A DNA stretch of 47,844 nt from Pseudomonadota bacterium (GTDB taxonomy: Bacteria > Desulfobacterota > Desulfarculia > Desulfarculales > Desulfarculaceae), in the NCBI GenBank assembly GCA_018819925.1, contig JAHJPG010000065.1, forward strand, positions 1 through 47,844, in the 5' to 3' direction. The position numbers were made by a program, and so were the translations under genes. The notes under the pieces were generated by a model, which saw only the letters and a program-made list of their open reading frames with translations, made no database searches and was not told the origin of the DNA. Positions 38,399-46,719 of this stretch are shown piece by piece (positions within the stretch are counted from its first letter, which is position 1; every line of letters starts with the position of its first letter).

Positions 38399-39397
38399 CT
38401 ATATGGACCACTCCACCAGTGAGGCTCCCCAGGTGAGACCGGCTCCGAAGGTGACCATCAACAGCTTGTCCCGGGGGGCCAAGCGGCCCATGGACACAGC
38501 CTCGGCCAAGGCGGTGGGAATGGAGGCCGAGGAGGTGTTGCCGTAGCGCTCGATGGTGGTGTAGACCTTGTCCTCGCTCAAGCCCAGGCGCTGGGCCAGG
38601 GCGTTTATGATGCGGATGTTGGCCTGGTGGGGCACCATCAGGGCCAACTCCTCCACCTTCACGCCGGCCTTGTCCAGGGTCCAGCGGGTGATCTCCTCCA
38701 GGCACTCAACCGCCTTTTTGAAAAGCGGCTTGCCGTCCATGACCAGATAGAAGGGCTTGGGTTCGCCCGCGCCGGGCACTATCTCCAGGGCCTGGCGCGG
38801 GGTTCCGTTTTGGTCCACCGAGTACAGCAGGTGGCCGAAGGAGCCGTCGGAGCGCAGATGGATGGCCTTGATGCCGGTGTCCTCGTCGGTGCGGCTTAAG
38901 ACCACCGCCCCGGCTCCGTCGCCCAGGAGCACGCAGGTGCCCCGGTCGGCCCAGTTGGTTACTCCGGAGAGCACCTCGGCCCCCACCACCAGGGCGTGTT
39001 GGGCCTCGCCGCAACGGATGGCGTTGTTGGCCACGCTAAGGGCGTAGATGAAACCCGAGCAGCCGGCGGAGACGTCCATGCTGGCCGCCTTGCGGGCCCC
39101 GAGCTTTTCCTGCAGCAGGCAGGCGCAGGAGGGGAACTGGCGGTCCGGGGTCACCGTGCCCACCACCACCAGGTCCAGGTCCTGGGCATCCATTCCGGCC
39201 TGCCCCAGGGCCTGCTGGGCGGCCCGGGTGGCCAAATCGCTGGTGAGCAGGCCGCCGGTGGCGATGCGCCGCTCCTTGATGCCGGTGCGGCGGGTGATCC
39301 AGGCGTCGCTGGTGTCCACCACCTTTTCCAGGTCGCGATTGGTTACTATGGTTTCGGGGGAATATGATCCGGCCCCCACGACTTTGGCTTTATACAT
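38399..39397 (-). CDS. fabH: Beta-ketoacyl-ACP synthase III
   Basis: 332 residues with the full catalytic triad: Cys113 (DVSAGCSGFIYAL), His257 (MVPHQANIR) and Asn287 (ERYGNTSSASIPTAL). Length and motifs match FabH, which condenses acetyl-CoA (or a branched acyl-CoA) with malonyl-ACP to start fatty acid synthesis. First gene of a two-gene operon with plsC. The ribosome site is weak. Other KAS III-like enzymes (for secondary metabolites) share these motifs, but plsC as partner favours membrane lipid synthesis. Confidence 0.92.
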   Translation of the reverse strand: MYKAKVVGAGSYSPETIVTNRDLEKVVDTSDAWITRRTGIKERRIATGGLLTSDLATRAAQQALGQAGMDAQDLDLVVVGTVTPDRQFPSCACLLQEKLGARKAASMDVSAGCSGFIYALSVANNAIRCGEAQHALVVGAEVLSGVTNWADRGTCVLLGDGAGAVVLSRTDEDTGIKAIHLRSDGSFGHLLYSVDQNGTPRQALEIVPGAGEPKPFYLVMDGKPLFKKAVECLEEITRWTLDKAGVKVEELALMVPHQANIRIINALAQRLGLSEDKVYTTIERYGNTSSASIPTALAEAVSMGRLAPRDKLLMVTFGAGLTWGASLVEWSI

Positions 39398-39757
39398 CTG
39401 TTATGTCCGGCCACCCCACAATGGGGGCGGCGGTCCTCTAGCGCAGGCCTAGAGGCCTGATTTAGCCGGCGTCTCCGAGATTAATGAGGTTAGAGGATCG
39501 CGGCGAGACGCTTGCGGTTTTAAACAAAAGGGGCTGTAACGATCCCCAGTTGAAGCGGAAGTCTACCACCCGGGGGGCGGAAATCCCACCTTGGACCAGT
39601 ATTTTTTCTCCGGGGCCGATATGGGCCAGATCCCGGCGGCAAGGGGGTGAATGTCATTCATGAAGCGAAACGCCTCTTCGCCGGCGGATACGCCCTCGCT
39701 TGGTGTATATTAATATGAGAGCAGGTTCTGCGATCCAAACCGGAAAGTGGGGCGGGC
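39398..39757. other. Intergenic stretch between fabH and the secreted-protein pair
   Basis: 360 bases, no gene recognised. The right part contains TATATTAATATGA (39711-39723), a possible -10 region for the plus-strand secreted gene starting at 39758. No known riboswitch or small RNA was recognised. Confidence 0.4.
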
Positions 39758-40195
39758 ATGGGTAGATTTTGGGCATTTATTTTGACTGCCAGTCTGTTGT
39801 GGATTTCCGCGACGGCCCTTGCCGGTGAGGAAGCCAAGTTCACCCGTCTGGTAATCCCGGTGGTCAACCAGAACGAACTGATGGTCCTTTTGGACCTTGA
39901 CGGCACGGTCACCACTCCCGGCCGCCGCTACCTGGACGCCGGGCACTCGGTCACCCTGAAGACGAGCGACCCGGCCCTGGATGGCCAGCGCCTGGAATAC
40001 CAGCACACCCTGGACATCAGCCGGGTGGACCAGGGCATCGAGCCCTGGTGCCGGGTCAAGATAAAGACGGTGAACGACGCCGGCCGGCCAGGCAGCGTGC
40101 TCACCTACTGCTCCGCCGCCTCCAGCGACCAGCGCTGCGCCCTGCAAGTATACAACGAGGCCCAGGTCTGCTGGGTTTTGGTCACGGTGCACTAG
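39758..40195 (+). CDS. Secreted hypothetical protein, first of a pair
   Basis: 145 residues. MGRFWAFILTASLLWISATALAG is a signal peptide. The mature ~120 residues are beta-rich, with four Cys in the second half (WCRVK, TYCSAA, QRCALQ, QVCWVL) that could form two disulfides. The start of the mature part (LVIPVVNQNELMVLLDLDGTVTTPGRRYLDAG) resembles the corresponding part of the next gene (LRVVNQSAAPLVFQVNRGQETTVAPGAS), so the two are likely paralogues. No family recognised; probably a periplasmic or surface beta-sandwich. Confidence 0.7.
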   Translation: MGRFWAFILTASLLWISATALAGEEAKFTRLVIPVVNQNELMVLLDLDGTVTTPGRRYLDAGHSVTLKTSDPALDGQRLEYQHTLDISRVDQGIEPWCRVKIKTVNDAGRPGSVLTYCSAASSDQRCALQVYNEAQVCWVLVTVH

Positions 40196-40253
40196 CCAGG
40201 CTGCAGCCAAGGCCAGATTCAACCTTTTTCGGTCCGCGGAAAAGAGAATTTCG

Positions 40254-40673
40254 GTGCGACTGTTGGCGTTGTTGGGCCTGTTGGCCCTGTGGGCGGCCCC
40301 CGCCTCGGCCGAGCAGTTCGGCTCCTTCAACCTGCGGGTGGTCAACCAATCCGCCGCCCCCCTGGTCTTCCAGGTGAACCGGGGCCAGGAAACCACCGTG
40401 GCCCCCGGCGCATCGGGGCGCTTCGGCCAGGGCTTCGACCAGGACCAGCTGGCCGCCAGCCCGGACTATCTTTTTCAAATATCGGTTGCCGGCCAGGAGG
40501 GCGGCCCCTCCTGCTCGGTGCGGGTGCGGGTGGAGGTGAGCACCTGGGGCGACGACTACCTGTTCTCCTGCTCGCCGCGCCGGGAGTTGGTGGGTCCCTG
40601 CCTGCTCACCTGCGACTACGACAACGTGGGGCCCGACTCCCGGGCCCGCCTGGTGTACCGGCCCAGGCAATAA
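40254..40673 (+). CDS. Secreted hypothetical protein, second of a pair
   Basis: 139 residues starting at GTG 40254. MRLLALLGLLALWAAPASAEQ is a signal peptide. The mature part is beta-rich with four Cys (PSCSVRV, FSCSPR, GPCLLTC). The 'VVNQ...' strand and the order of strands match the preceding gene, so a tandem duplication with strong divergence is likely. A short gap (58 bases) separates the two. Function unknown. Confidence 0.68.
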   Translation: MRLLALLGLLALWAAPASAEQFGSFNLRVVNQSAAPLVFQVNRGQETTVAPGASGRFGQGFDQDQLAASPDYLFQISVAGQEGGPSCSVRVRVEVSTWGDDYLFSCSPRRELVGPCLLTCDYDNVGPDSRARLVYRPRQ

Positions 40674-40747
40674 AACCCAGCCCCTTGCTTTGCAATCCGG
40701 GGCGGTCTATCCTCCGGTAATCGGCAACCCCTCAGCGAGGCGCTCCA

Positions 40748-41671
40748 GTGCATTTTGCGGTTTCCGGCGTGGACTGCCCCATCTGGCTGCCCCCCTTGGT
40801 GGCCTTCGTGGTCAGCTTTTTCACCTCCATGGGCGGGGTGAGCGGGGCCTTTCTGCTGCTGCCGTTTCAAATGAGCTTTCTGGGCTTCACCTCCCCGGCG
40901 GTGAGCCCCACAAACCTGGTCTATAACATCGTCTCAATACCCAGCGGAGTCTGGCGCTATCTGCGCGAGGGCCGTATGGTCTGGCCCCTCACCTGGGTGG
41001 TCATCGCCGGCACCCTGCCCGGGGTGGTGGCCGGGGGCTTCATCCGCCTGACCTGGCTGCCCGAGCCCGGCCCCTTCAAGGTCTTCGTGGGCTGCGTGCT
41101 GCTCTACATAGGGGCGCGCATGTTCCTGGACCTGGCCAAGGAGCGGGACAGGGCCAAGGCGCCGGCCCGGAACCAGGCCGGCACCCCGCCCCCGGCCCGG
41201 CCCGGCGGCTTCGTGGTGCGGCTGCGCTCCTTTTCCTGGCGGCAACTCAGCTTCGACTTCGCGGGGCAAAACTACACCTGCTCCACGCCGGGCATATTCT
41301 CCTTGTCCCTGGCCGTGGGCATGGTGGGCGGGGTCTACGGCATCGGCGGCGGGGCCATCGTGGCCCCCTTCTTCGTGGCGGTGTACGGCCTGCCGGTGCA
41401 CGCGGTGGCCGGAGCCGCCCTCATGGGCACCTTTGTCACCAGCGTGGCCGGGGTGGCCTTTTACCAGGCCATCGCCCCCTTCTACTCCGGCCAGATGGCC
41501 GTGGCCCCGGACTGGCTGCTGGGTTTTCTCTTCGGCCTGGGCGGCCTGGGGGGCATGTACTGCGGGGCGCGCATGCAAAAGCGGGTGAAGCCCGCCTACA
41601 TCAAGATCATGCTGGGGCTGATCCTGCTGGGCACCGCGGGCAAGTATCTGCTGGGGTATTTTATGAACTGA
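40748..41671 (+). CDS. Sulfite exporter TauE/SafE family protein
   Basis: 307 residues, about eight membrane helices in two halves. Each half has the family's Gly-rich motif near a helix start: FFTSMGGVSGAFLLLPFQMSFLGF (first) and MVGGVYGIGGGAIVAPFFVAVYGLP (second). A ~50-residue hydrophilic loop (about 140-190) joins the halves. Family members export sulfite, sulfoacetate or similar anions. Start is GTG at 40748 with GAGG upstream. No sulfonate-metabolism gene is adjacent, so the substrate is open. Confidence 0.88.
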   Translation: MHFAVSGVDCPIWLPPLVAFVVSFFTSMGGVSGAFLLLPFQMSFLGFTSPAVSPTNLVYNIVSIPSGVWRYLREGRMVWPLTWVVIAGTLPGVVAGGFIRLTWLPEPGPFKVFVGCVLLYIGARMFLDLAKERDRAKAPARNQAGTPPPARPGGFVVRLRSFSWRQLSFDFAGQNYTCSTPGIFSLSLAVGMVGGVYGIGGGAIVAPFFVAVYGLPVHAVAGAALMGTFVTSVAGVAFYQAIAPFYSGQMAVAPDWLLGFLFGLGGLGGMYCGARMQKRVKPAYIKIMLGLILLGTAGKYLLGYFMN

Positions 41672-41706
41672 GACGGCGGGCGGCCGCACCGCTGAACCAG
41701 CCCCCC

Positions 41707-41740
41707 AAAAAAACCTCAGGCCCCGGATCGCTCCGGGGCC
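41707..41740 (-). terminator. Terminator for the minus-strand cysteine-cluster gene
   Basis: A perfect 9-base stem GGCCCCGGA / TCCGGGGCC with a four-base loop (41719-41740). On the minus strand it is followed after five bases by seven T. It may also slow plus-strand transcription from the exporter gene. Confidence 0.7.
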
Positions 41741-41837
41741 CTTGGCCAACCAATTACTTCTCGCAGCCAATTCAAGATTATCATCACCGGAACCGGGCCA
41801 CGCCGTCAACAGGAATTTTCAGTCTCGGCCCGGCGGG

Positions 41838-42572
41838 TTATCCCCCTAACAGCACCCCGGCCAGCCAATCAACCCCCAGCTTCAAGAGTTCTTGCTCCTC
41901 GGCCAGGGCCAGCTCCACCCGCTCCGGCTCGAAGCCGAAGCGCTCCCCGAACCCCGGCGAGGCGGCCAGGGGCCGGAAGGCCTCCAGGTTGTACAGGGCG
42001 CTGATAAAGGCGTGGGTCTGGCGATCGTCCAGGCTCACCTGGCCTTGGCGGGCCGGGTGCATGAACAAACGTAGGCAATAGTTGTTGGCGGCCTGGTAGG
42101 GGGCCAAACCCTGCTGCCGCACCCAGGCGGCCGCGTCCAGCTCCTGGGGCTGGTCCCAGCCCAGGCAGCCGGGGGTTTCCTGGCGCAGGAACACCTCCTG
42201 GGGCGGGCCGCCGCCGGGGCCGGGGCGCACCGCCCGGGCCAGGGGGTAGACCCGGCAACAGGTGGGCCGGTGGGGGTACACCGAACAGCCCTGGGGAGTG
42301 ACAAAGGGGCAAACGCCCTCATCGGTGAGCTTGATGCGCAGGGTGGGCCAGCCTGAGACCGGGTCGGCCTCCAACTCGGCATGCTGGGCCAGCACCTGGG
42401 CGGCGGGAAGCTCCAGGCACCGGCGCAGGCGCAGAAAGTCATAGGGCAACAGCGGCAGGCGTTTGTCGCGGCAGCAGGTGTTGAAACAGGCCAGGCCGGG
42501 GAGGCAGGCGAAGTGGAAGCGCTCCCCCGGGGCCAGGCGGCGGCCCCCCAGCTCGCCGCCGGTTTCAATCAC
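41838..42572 (-). CDS. YkgJ-family cysteine cluster protein
   Basis: 244 residues from GTG at 42572, which overlaps the stop of the arginine decarboxylase gene (TAGTG). Cysteines are grouped as CLPGLACFNTCCRDKRLPLLPYD and CPFVTPQGCSVYPHRPTCCRVYPLA, the YkgJ/UPF0153 pattern, thought to bind zinc or an Fe-S cluster. The second half is helical with no further Cys cluster but a CLGWDQPQ turn. Function of the family is unknown; links to protein modification have been suggested. The overlap shows that it is co-translated with the polyamine gene upstream. Confidence 0.82.
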   Translation of the reverse strand: MIETGGELGGRRLAPGERFHFACLPGLACFNTCCRDKRLPLLPYDFLRLRRCLELPAAQVLAQHAELEADPVSGWPTLRIKLTDEGVCPFVTPQGCSVYPHRPTCCRVYPLARAVRPGPGGGPPQEVFLRQETPGCLGWDQPQELDAAAWVRQQGLAPYQAANNYCLRLFMHPARQGQVSLDDRQTHAFISALYNLEAFRPLAASPGFGERFGFEPERVELALAEEQELLKLGVDWLAGVLLGG

Positions 42573-43144
42573 TAGGTGTCGCCTTCGCCTTCCAGCCACT
42601 CCATTATCATCACCGCCGCGGCCACCGCGGTCACCCACTTGCCGTCCTTGGGGCCCACGGCGGTCTGGGTGATCTCGCTGGTCTTGACGATGCGGCCGGA
42701 CATGCGGAACACCTGCTTTTTCTCGTCCCAGCTCTGGTCCACGTCAAAGTCGATGCCCAGGGTGGAGGCCAGCATCTCGGCGGCCAGGTCCTCGGCGTAG
42801 TCGCCGGACACCTTGGCCGACTGGCCGTAGCCCTTGTGCTCGCTCAGGTAGCCGTGCAAGGTGCGGTCGGTGGGCAGGGCCAAGCCGATGGAGGAGGAAA
42901 TGAGCCGATGAGACTCGTTGGTCTCGTTGCGGGCCATCACACAGAACAATATCTGCCCCGGCACCAGCATGGACTCGCCCTTCTGGCGGTTTATGAGCTG
43001 GCAGTCGGGAGGGAAAATGGAAGACACATGCACCAGATTCTGACTGGCGATACCCGCGGCGCGCAGGGCCAACTCGAAGCTGGCCAGCTTCTCCTTGTGT
43101 TCCCCCTTGCCCTTGGTCAGATAGATGTACTTGGGTACCAGCAT
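42572..43144 (-). CDS. pdaD: Pyruvoyl-dependent arginine decarboxylase
   Basis: 190 residues. The self-cleavage site is in NLVHVSSIFPPDCQLI, between Ser41 and Ser42; Ser42 becomes the pyruvoyl group. Other family marks are GQILFCVMARNETNE and GLALPTD...HGYLSEHKGYGQSAKVSGDYAEDLAAEML. The enzyme converts arginine to agmatine. It is longer than the archaeal form (~165) by a C-terminal tail. It diverges from agmatinase 166 bases away, so the two steps arginine-to-agmatine-to-putrescine lie side by side. Confidence 0.92.
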   Translation of the reverse strand: MLVPKYIYLTKGKGEHKEKLASFELALRAAGIASQNLVHVSSIFPPDCQLINRQKGESMLVPGQILFCVMARNETNESHRLISSSIGLALPTDRTLHGYLSEHKGYGQSAKVSGDYAEDLAAEMLASTLGIDFDVDQSWDEKKQVFRMSGRIVKTSEITQTAVGPKDGKWVTAVAAAVMIMEWLEGEGDT

Positions 43145-43310
43145 GGCGCCCTCCTTAGATTAATGAGGCAACATTGTAACTCAGTAAGGCTACACTTATG
43201 GCCGTGAAGTGGAGATTCGTCAATACCCTGGATGGCTTTTTTGCCCTTGCCGGATTATGGCGCGCCGGGCCGGGGCTGCTATACTGCAAAAAAAGCTTCG
43301 AGGGAGGCCC

Positions 43311-44189
43311 GTGTCTTTATTAGAGAGCAAAGTCCTGACCTTCGGCGGAGTGCCCCAGCCCAAGCTGGAGCGCTGCCGGGCTGGAATCATCCCCGCGCCC
43401 CTGGAGGTGACCGTCACCTACGGAGAGGGCGCGGCCCAGGGGCCTCTGGCCATCATGAGCGCCTCGGCCAACATGGAGCTCTACGACGAGGTGCTGGGCT
43501 CCTCGCCCGTGGATCAGGGCATCTACACCCACTACCGGGTGGACACCTCCGGCCCGGTGGAGGCCTGCCTGGATCGCATCCAGGCGGCGGTGAGCGCCGA
43601 GCTTGACGCCGGGCGCCTGCCGGTGGTCCTGGGCGGTGAGCACACCGTCACCGTGGGGGCGCTCCGGGCCATGAAGGAGCGTTTTGGTACCGATTTCACG
43701 GTGCTGGTGATGGACGCCCACCTGGACATGCGCCAGGATTACGAGGGCGAGCGCCTCAGCCACGCCACGGTGATGCGCCGGGCCACGGAGATGGGCCTGG
43801 CGGTGCGCTGGGTGGGCGCGCGCTCCTGCTCCCGGGAAGAAGCCGAGTTCGTTGCCCGGCAGGGGCTAGAACCCATGTGGGCCCACGAAACCCACGCCGA
43901 CCCCAATTGGCTGGAGCGGGCCCTGGATGGCCTCAGCGGGCCGGTTTACCTCAGCCTGGACATCGACGGCCTGGACTCGGGCATCATGCCCGCCACCGGC
44001 ACCCCCGAGCCCGGCGGCCTTAGCTGGCAGCAGGCCACCGCCTGGCTGGATGCGGTGTGCGCCCGCCACCAGGTGCTGGGCCTGGACATGGTGGAGCTGG
44101 CCCCCCTGGCCGGCCAGACCGCCTGGGACTTCACCGCCGCCCGCCTGCTCTACCGGGCCTTGGGCCTTATCTTTAGAGGAGCCAAATGA
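43311..44189 (+). CDS. speB: Agmatinase (ureohydrolase family)
   Basis: 292 residues from GTG 43311, with AGGGAGG just upstream; a TATACT at 43280 may be the -10 element. Manganese-binding motifs are His111 (GGEHTVT), Asp135/His137/Asp139 (DAHLD) and Asp217/Asp219 (LDIDGLDSG). The typical 'DxDxxDP' becomes DxDxxDS. The enzyme should hydrolyse agmatine to putrescine and urea, the step after the divergent arginine decarboxylase. Its stop overlaps the start of the deoxyhypusine-synthase-like gene by four bases (ATGA). Arginase or formiminoglutamase are less likely given the context. Confidence 0.88.
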   Translation: MSLLESKVLTFGGVPQPKLERCRAGIIPAPLEVTVTYGEGAAQGPLAIMSASANMELYDEVLGSSPVDQGIYTHYRVDTSGPVEACLDRIQAAVSAELDAGRLPVVLGGEHTVTVGALRAMKERFGTDFTVLVMDAHLDMRQDYEGERLSHATVMRRATEMGLAVRWVGARSCSREEAEFVARQGLEPMWAHETHADPNWLERALDGLSGPVYLSLDIDGLDSGIMPATGTPEPGGLSWQQATAWLDAVCARHQVLGLDMVELAPLAGQTAWDFTAARLLYRALGLIFRGAK

Positions 44190-45262
44190 GCCGAAAAATG
44201 GCCGGAGAGCCCATCGCCCCCGCCCCCCTGGAGCGGGGCCTTTCCACCGCCCAACTGGTGGACAACTACTTCCTGGCCTACAACGCCGCCCGGCTGCGCG
44301 AGGGCTGCCGGCTCTGGGCCCGGCGCATGGCCCGGCCCGAGGTTACCGTGGCCATGAGCCTCACCGGGGCCCTGACCCCCGCCGGGCTGGGGGCCTCCTG
44401 CCTGGTGCCCCTGGTGCGCTGGGGCCTGGTGGACTTCATCGTCAGCACCGGGGCCAATCTCTACCACGACGCCCACTTCGCCCTGGGATTGGGGCTGCAC
44501 CGCTCCAGCCCCTTTGCCGACGACGCCGCCCTGCGCGACCAGGGCCTGGTGCGCATCTACGACATCGTAATGGACTACACGGTGCTCCTAAAGACCGACG
44601 CCTTCTTCCGGGAGATGATCAAGGCCCCGGAGTTCCAGCGCGCCATGGGCACCGCCGAGTTCCACTACCTGGCCGGAAAGTACCTGGCCGAACGCCAGCG
44701 GGTGTTGAACCTGGGCGATCAGAGCCTGTTGGCCGCCTGTTTTGAGATGGAAGTGCCGGTGTACGCGGCCAGCCCCGGCGACAGCAGCATCGGCATGAAC
44801 GCCGCGGCCCTGGCGCTCACCGGCTCGGCCTTCGCCTGGGACGTGAACCGCGACGTCAACGAAACCGCCGCCCTGGTGCTCATGGCCAAGCGCGGCGGGG
44901 GCAAGACCGGGGTGGCCATCATGGGCGGGGGCGCGCCCAAGAACTTCACCCTGCAAACCGAGCCCCACCTCCAGGAGGTGCTGGGCATCGACGAAAAGGG
45001 CCACGACTACTTTTTGCAGATCACCGACGCCCGCCCCGACACCGGGGGCCTGTCCGGAGCCACCCCCTCGGAGGCGGTGAGCTGGGGCAAAGTTGACCCC
45101 GAGGGCCTGCCCGACACCGTGGTCTGCTACACCGACACCACCATCGCCCTGCCCATAATCACCAGCTATTTGGCCGAGACGGTGGGCAGCCGCGAGCCCA
45201 AGCGCCTCTACGCCCGCCGCGACGAGGCCCTGGAGCTGCTGAAGAAGGAAGCCAAGGTTTAG
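44186..45262 (+). CDS. Deoxyhypusine synthase-like protein (probable homospermidine or related aminobutyl transferase)
   Basis: 358 residues. Family hallmarks: [39 protein letters not shown] (NAD and substrate region), [19 protein letters not shown], and [15 protein letters not shown] with the active-site Lys302 (equal to Lys329 of the human enzyme). The chemistry is transfer of the aminobutyl group of spermidine onto an amine through an imine on this Lys with NAD. Bacteria lack eIF5A, so protein modification is excluded in the known form; transfer to putrescine, giving homospermidine, is the best guess. Co-translated with agmatinase, which makes putrescine. Confidence 0.88.
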   Translation: MSRKMAGEPIAPAPLERGLSTAQLVDNYFLAYNAARLREGCRLWARRMARPEVTVAMSLTGALTPAGLGASCLVPLVRWGLVDFIVSTGANLYHDAHFALGLGLHRSSPFADDAALRDQGLVRIYDIVMDYTVLLKTDAFFREMIKAPEFQRAMGTAEFHYLAGKYLAERQRVLNLGDQSLLAACFEMEVPVYAASPGDSSIGMNAAALALTGSAFAWDVNRDVNETAALVLMAKRGGGKTGVAIMGGGAPKNFTLQTEPHLQEVLGIDEKGHDYFLQITDARPDTGGLSGATPSEAVSWGKVDPEGLPDTVVCYTDTTIALPIITSYLAETVGSREPKRLYARRDEALELLKKEAKV

Positions 45263-45480
45263 ACGAAGACCCGGGCAGGCAGCCATTGCCGCCGCCCATG
45301 GACCGGCGGGTGGGGGCGGGCTCCAGGGGTGATGTTATGCGTAACCGCCCAGTCCCATTCCTGAATCTCCATCGTGGGCAACATTGATCTTGCTCCTCCC
45401 CATGGGCTGTGCTATCTGTGGACGCCTATCTGTACGGCATTTCGTTTACACCACACACCCCCAGGGCGTGGAGCGAGGGA

Positions 45481-45903
45481 ATGTACCTGATTAACGAGGT
45501 TTCCCGCAGGGTTGGGTTGAGCCAGAAGCGCATCCGCGAGTACGAAAAAGAGGGCTTCATCCTCCCCGAGCGCGAGGCCAACACCAACAACCGTTTGTAC
45601 AGCGATTTCGAGGTGTCACAGATAAGGCGCATCACCCACCTCATCCACGAGCGGGGCTTCACTCTGGCCTGCCTGCGCAACCTCATGGTGCTGGCCCCCT
45701 GCTGGAACATCTTCGCCTGCCTCGACAAAGAGGCCTGCGCCGCCTACACCGATCCCCACCGCGGCTGTTGGGAGATCCGCCAGCAGGGCAACACCCTGTG
45801 CCCCGGCCCCTGTGAACGCTGCGCCGTGTACCTGAACCGCGAGTTTGCCGCCAAACGGGTCCTGGAACCGGCGGGGGGCTCGCCCATCGACCAGGAAAAG
45901 TGA
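45481..45903 (+). CDS. MerR-type regulator with C-terminal cysteine cluster
   Basis: 140 residues. The N-terminal ~70 are a MerR winged helix (MYLINEVSRRVGLSQKRIREYEKEGFILPER...RLYSDFEVSQIRRITHLIHERGF). The tail has seven or more Cys (APCWNIFACLDKEACAAYTD, RGCWE, TLCPGPCERCAVY), a likely metal or Fe-S site rather than the usual helical dimer coil. Start ATG at 45481 follows GAGGG; a longer start at 45409 is unlikely. Its stop overlaps the mobA start region, so it is co-translated with mobA; a role in sensing molybdate, iron or redox state for cofactor synthesis is inferred. Confidence 0.78.
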   Translation: MYLINEVSRRVGLSQKRIREYEKEGFILPEREANTNNRLYSDFEVSQIRRITHLIHERGFTLACLRNLMVLAPCWNIFACLDKEACAAYTDPHRGCWEIRQQGNTLCPGPCERCAVYLNREFAAKRVLEPAGGSPIDQEK

Positions 45904-46526
45904 TGCGGGCCCAGCTTACCGCCGTGGTGCTGGCCGGCGGGCCGGGCACCCGCCTGGGCGGAGGCAAGCCCTGGCGCACCCTGGCCGGACGCCGCCTGGT
46001 GGACCTGGCCCTGGAGCGGGCCCGGGAGTTGTGCCCCCAGGTGGTTGTGTCGGCCGCCGACTGCGCCGATTTCGCCGACCTGACCTGCCCCATCGTGGCC
46101 GACCGCTGGCCGGGCCAGGGCCCCCTGGCCGCCCTGGCCACGGTGTTTTTGGACACCCCGGCCACCTCGGTGCTGCTTTTGCCGGTGGACGCCCCCCTGA
46201 TGCGCCCGGCCCTGCTCCGGCGCATTTTGGAGCTTAGGCCGGGGCAGCGGGCGGTGGCATGCCTGGGGCCCGGGGGCCACGAGCCGCTCATGGCCTGGTA
46301 TAGCCGCGAGTGCCTGCCCTGGGCCCTAAAGCTGGTCCAGGCCGGAGAGCGGCGGCCCCGCCAGCTTTTGCAGCATGTGAAGGCCTACATAATGAGCCGG
46401 GAGGAGGTGGCCCAGGTGGACCCCGAGGACCTGAGCTTCATCAACGTGAACTTCCCCCAGGACCTGGAGCGGGCCCAGCGCATAGCCGCCGAGCGTGGGC
46501 TTTTTGACACACCTGCCGGGGCATAG
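45903..46526 (+). CDS. mobA: Molybdenum cofactor guanylyltransferase
   Basis: 207 residues. The nucleotide-binding start is VVLAGGPGTRLGGGKPW (L-A-G-G-x-S/G-x-R-x-G-x-x-K), then VADRWPGQGPLAAL and LLPVDAPLM, matching MobA. It attaches GMP to molybdopterin, giving the bis-MGD cofactor used by DMSO-reductase-type enzymes such as formate dehydrogenases (often selenoproteins). ATG at 45903 is chosen with AGGA six bases upstream; GTG at 45900 is also possible. Co-translated with the cysteine-rich MerR gene. Confidence 0.88.
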   Translation: MRAQLTAVVLAGGPGTRLGGGKPWRTLAGRRLVDLALERARELCPQVVVSAADCADFADLTCPIVADRWPGQGPLAALATVFLDTPATSVLLLPVDAPLMRPALLRRILELRPGQRAVACLGPGGHEPLMAWYSRECLPWALKLVQAGERRPRQLLQHVKAYIMSREEVAQVDPEDLSFINVNFPQDLERAQRIAAERGLFDTPAGA

Positions 46527-46719
46527 TGTGGGTTTCAGCCCCCAACGGCTTGGGCGGAGCCCCCGCCCGGATATGGAATATTTAGGACGGCAAACAAATT
46601 TAGCTTGCTATATTTAGACATTAGCCGTATTTTTCTCCGCCGGACAGCCGCCGCCGCCCCTTGGCATGCAAGTTGCTTTATAACTGCCCAGAGGTATGTC
46701 CGCACGAGGAGCCGACTTA

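Noticed and set aside
39398-39757. Riboswitch or small RNA before the secreted-protein pair
   Set aside because: No known aptamer core or strong conserved fold could be recognised by eye.
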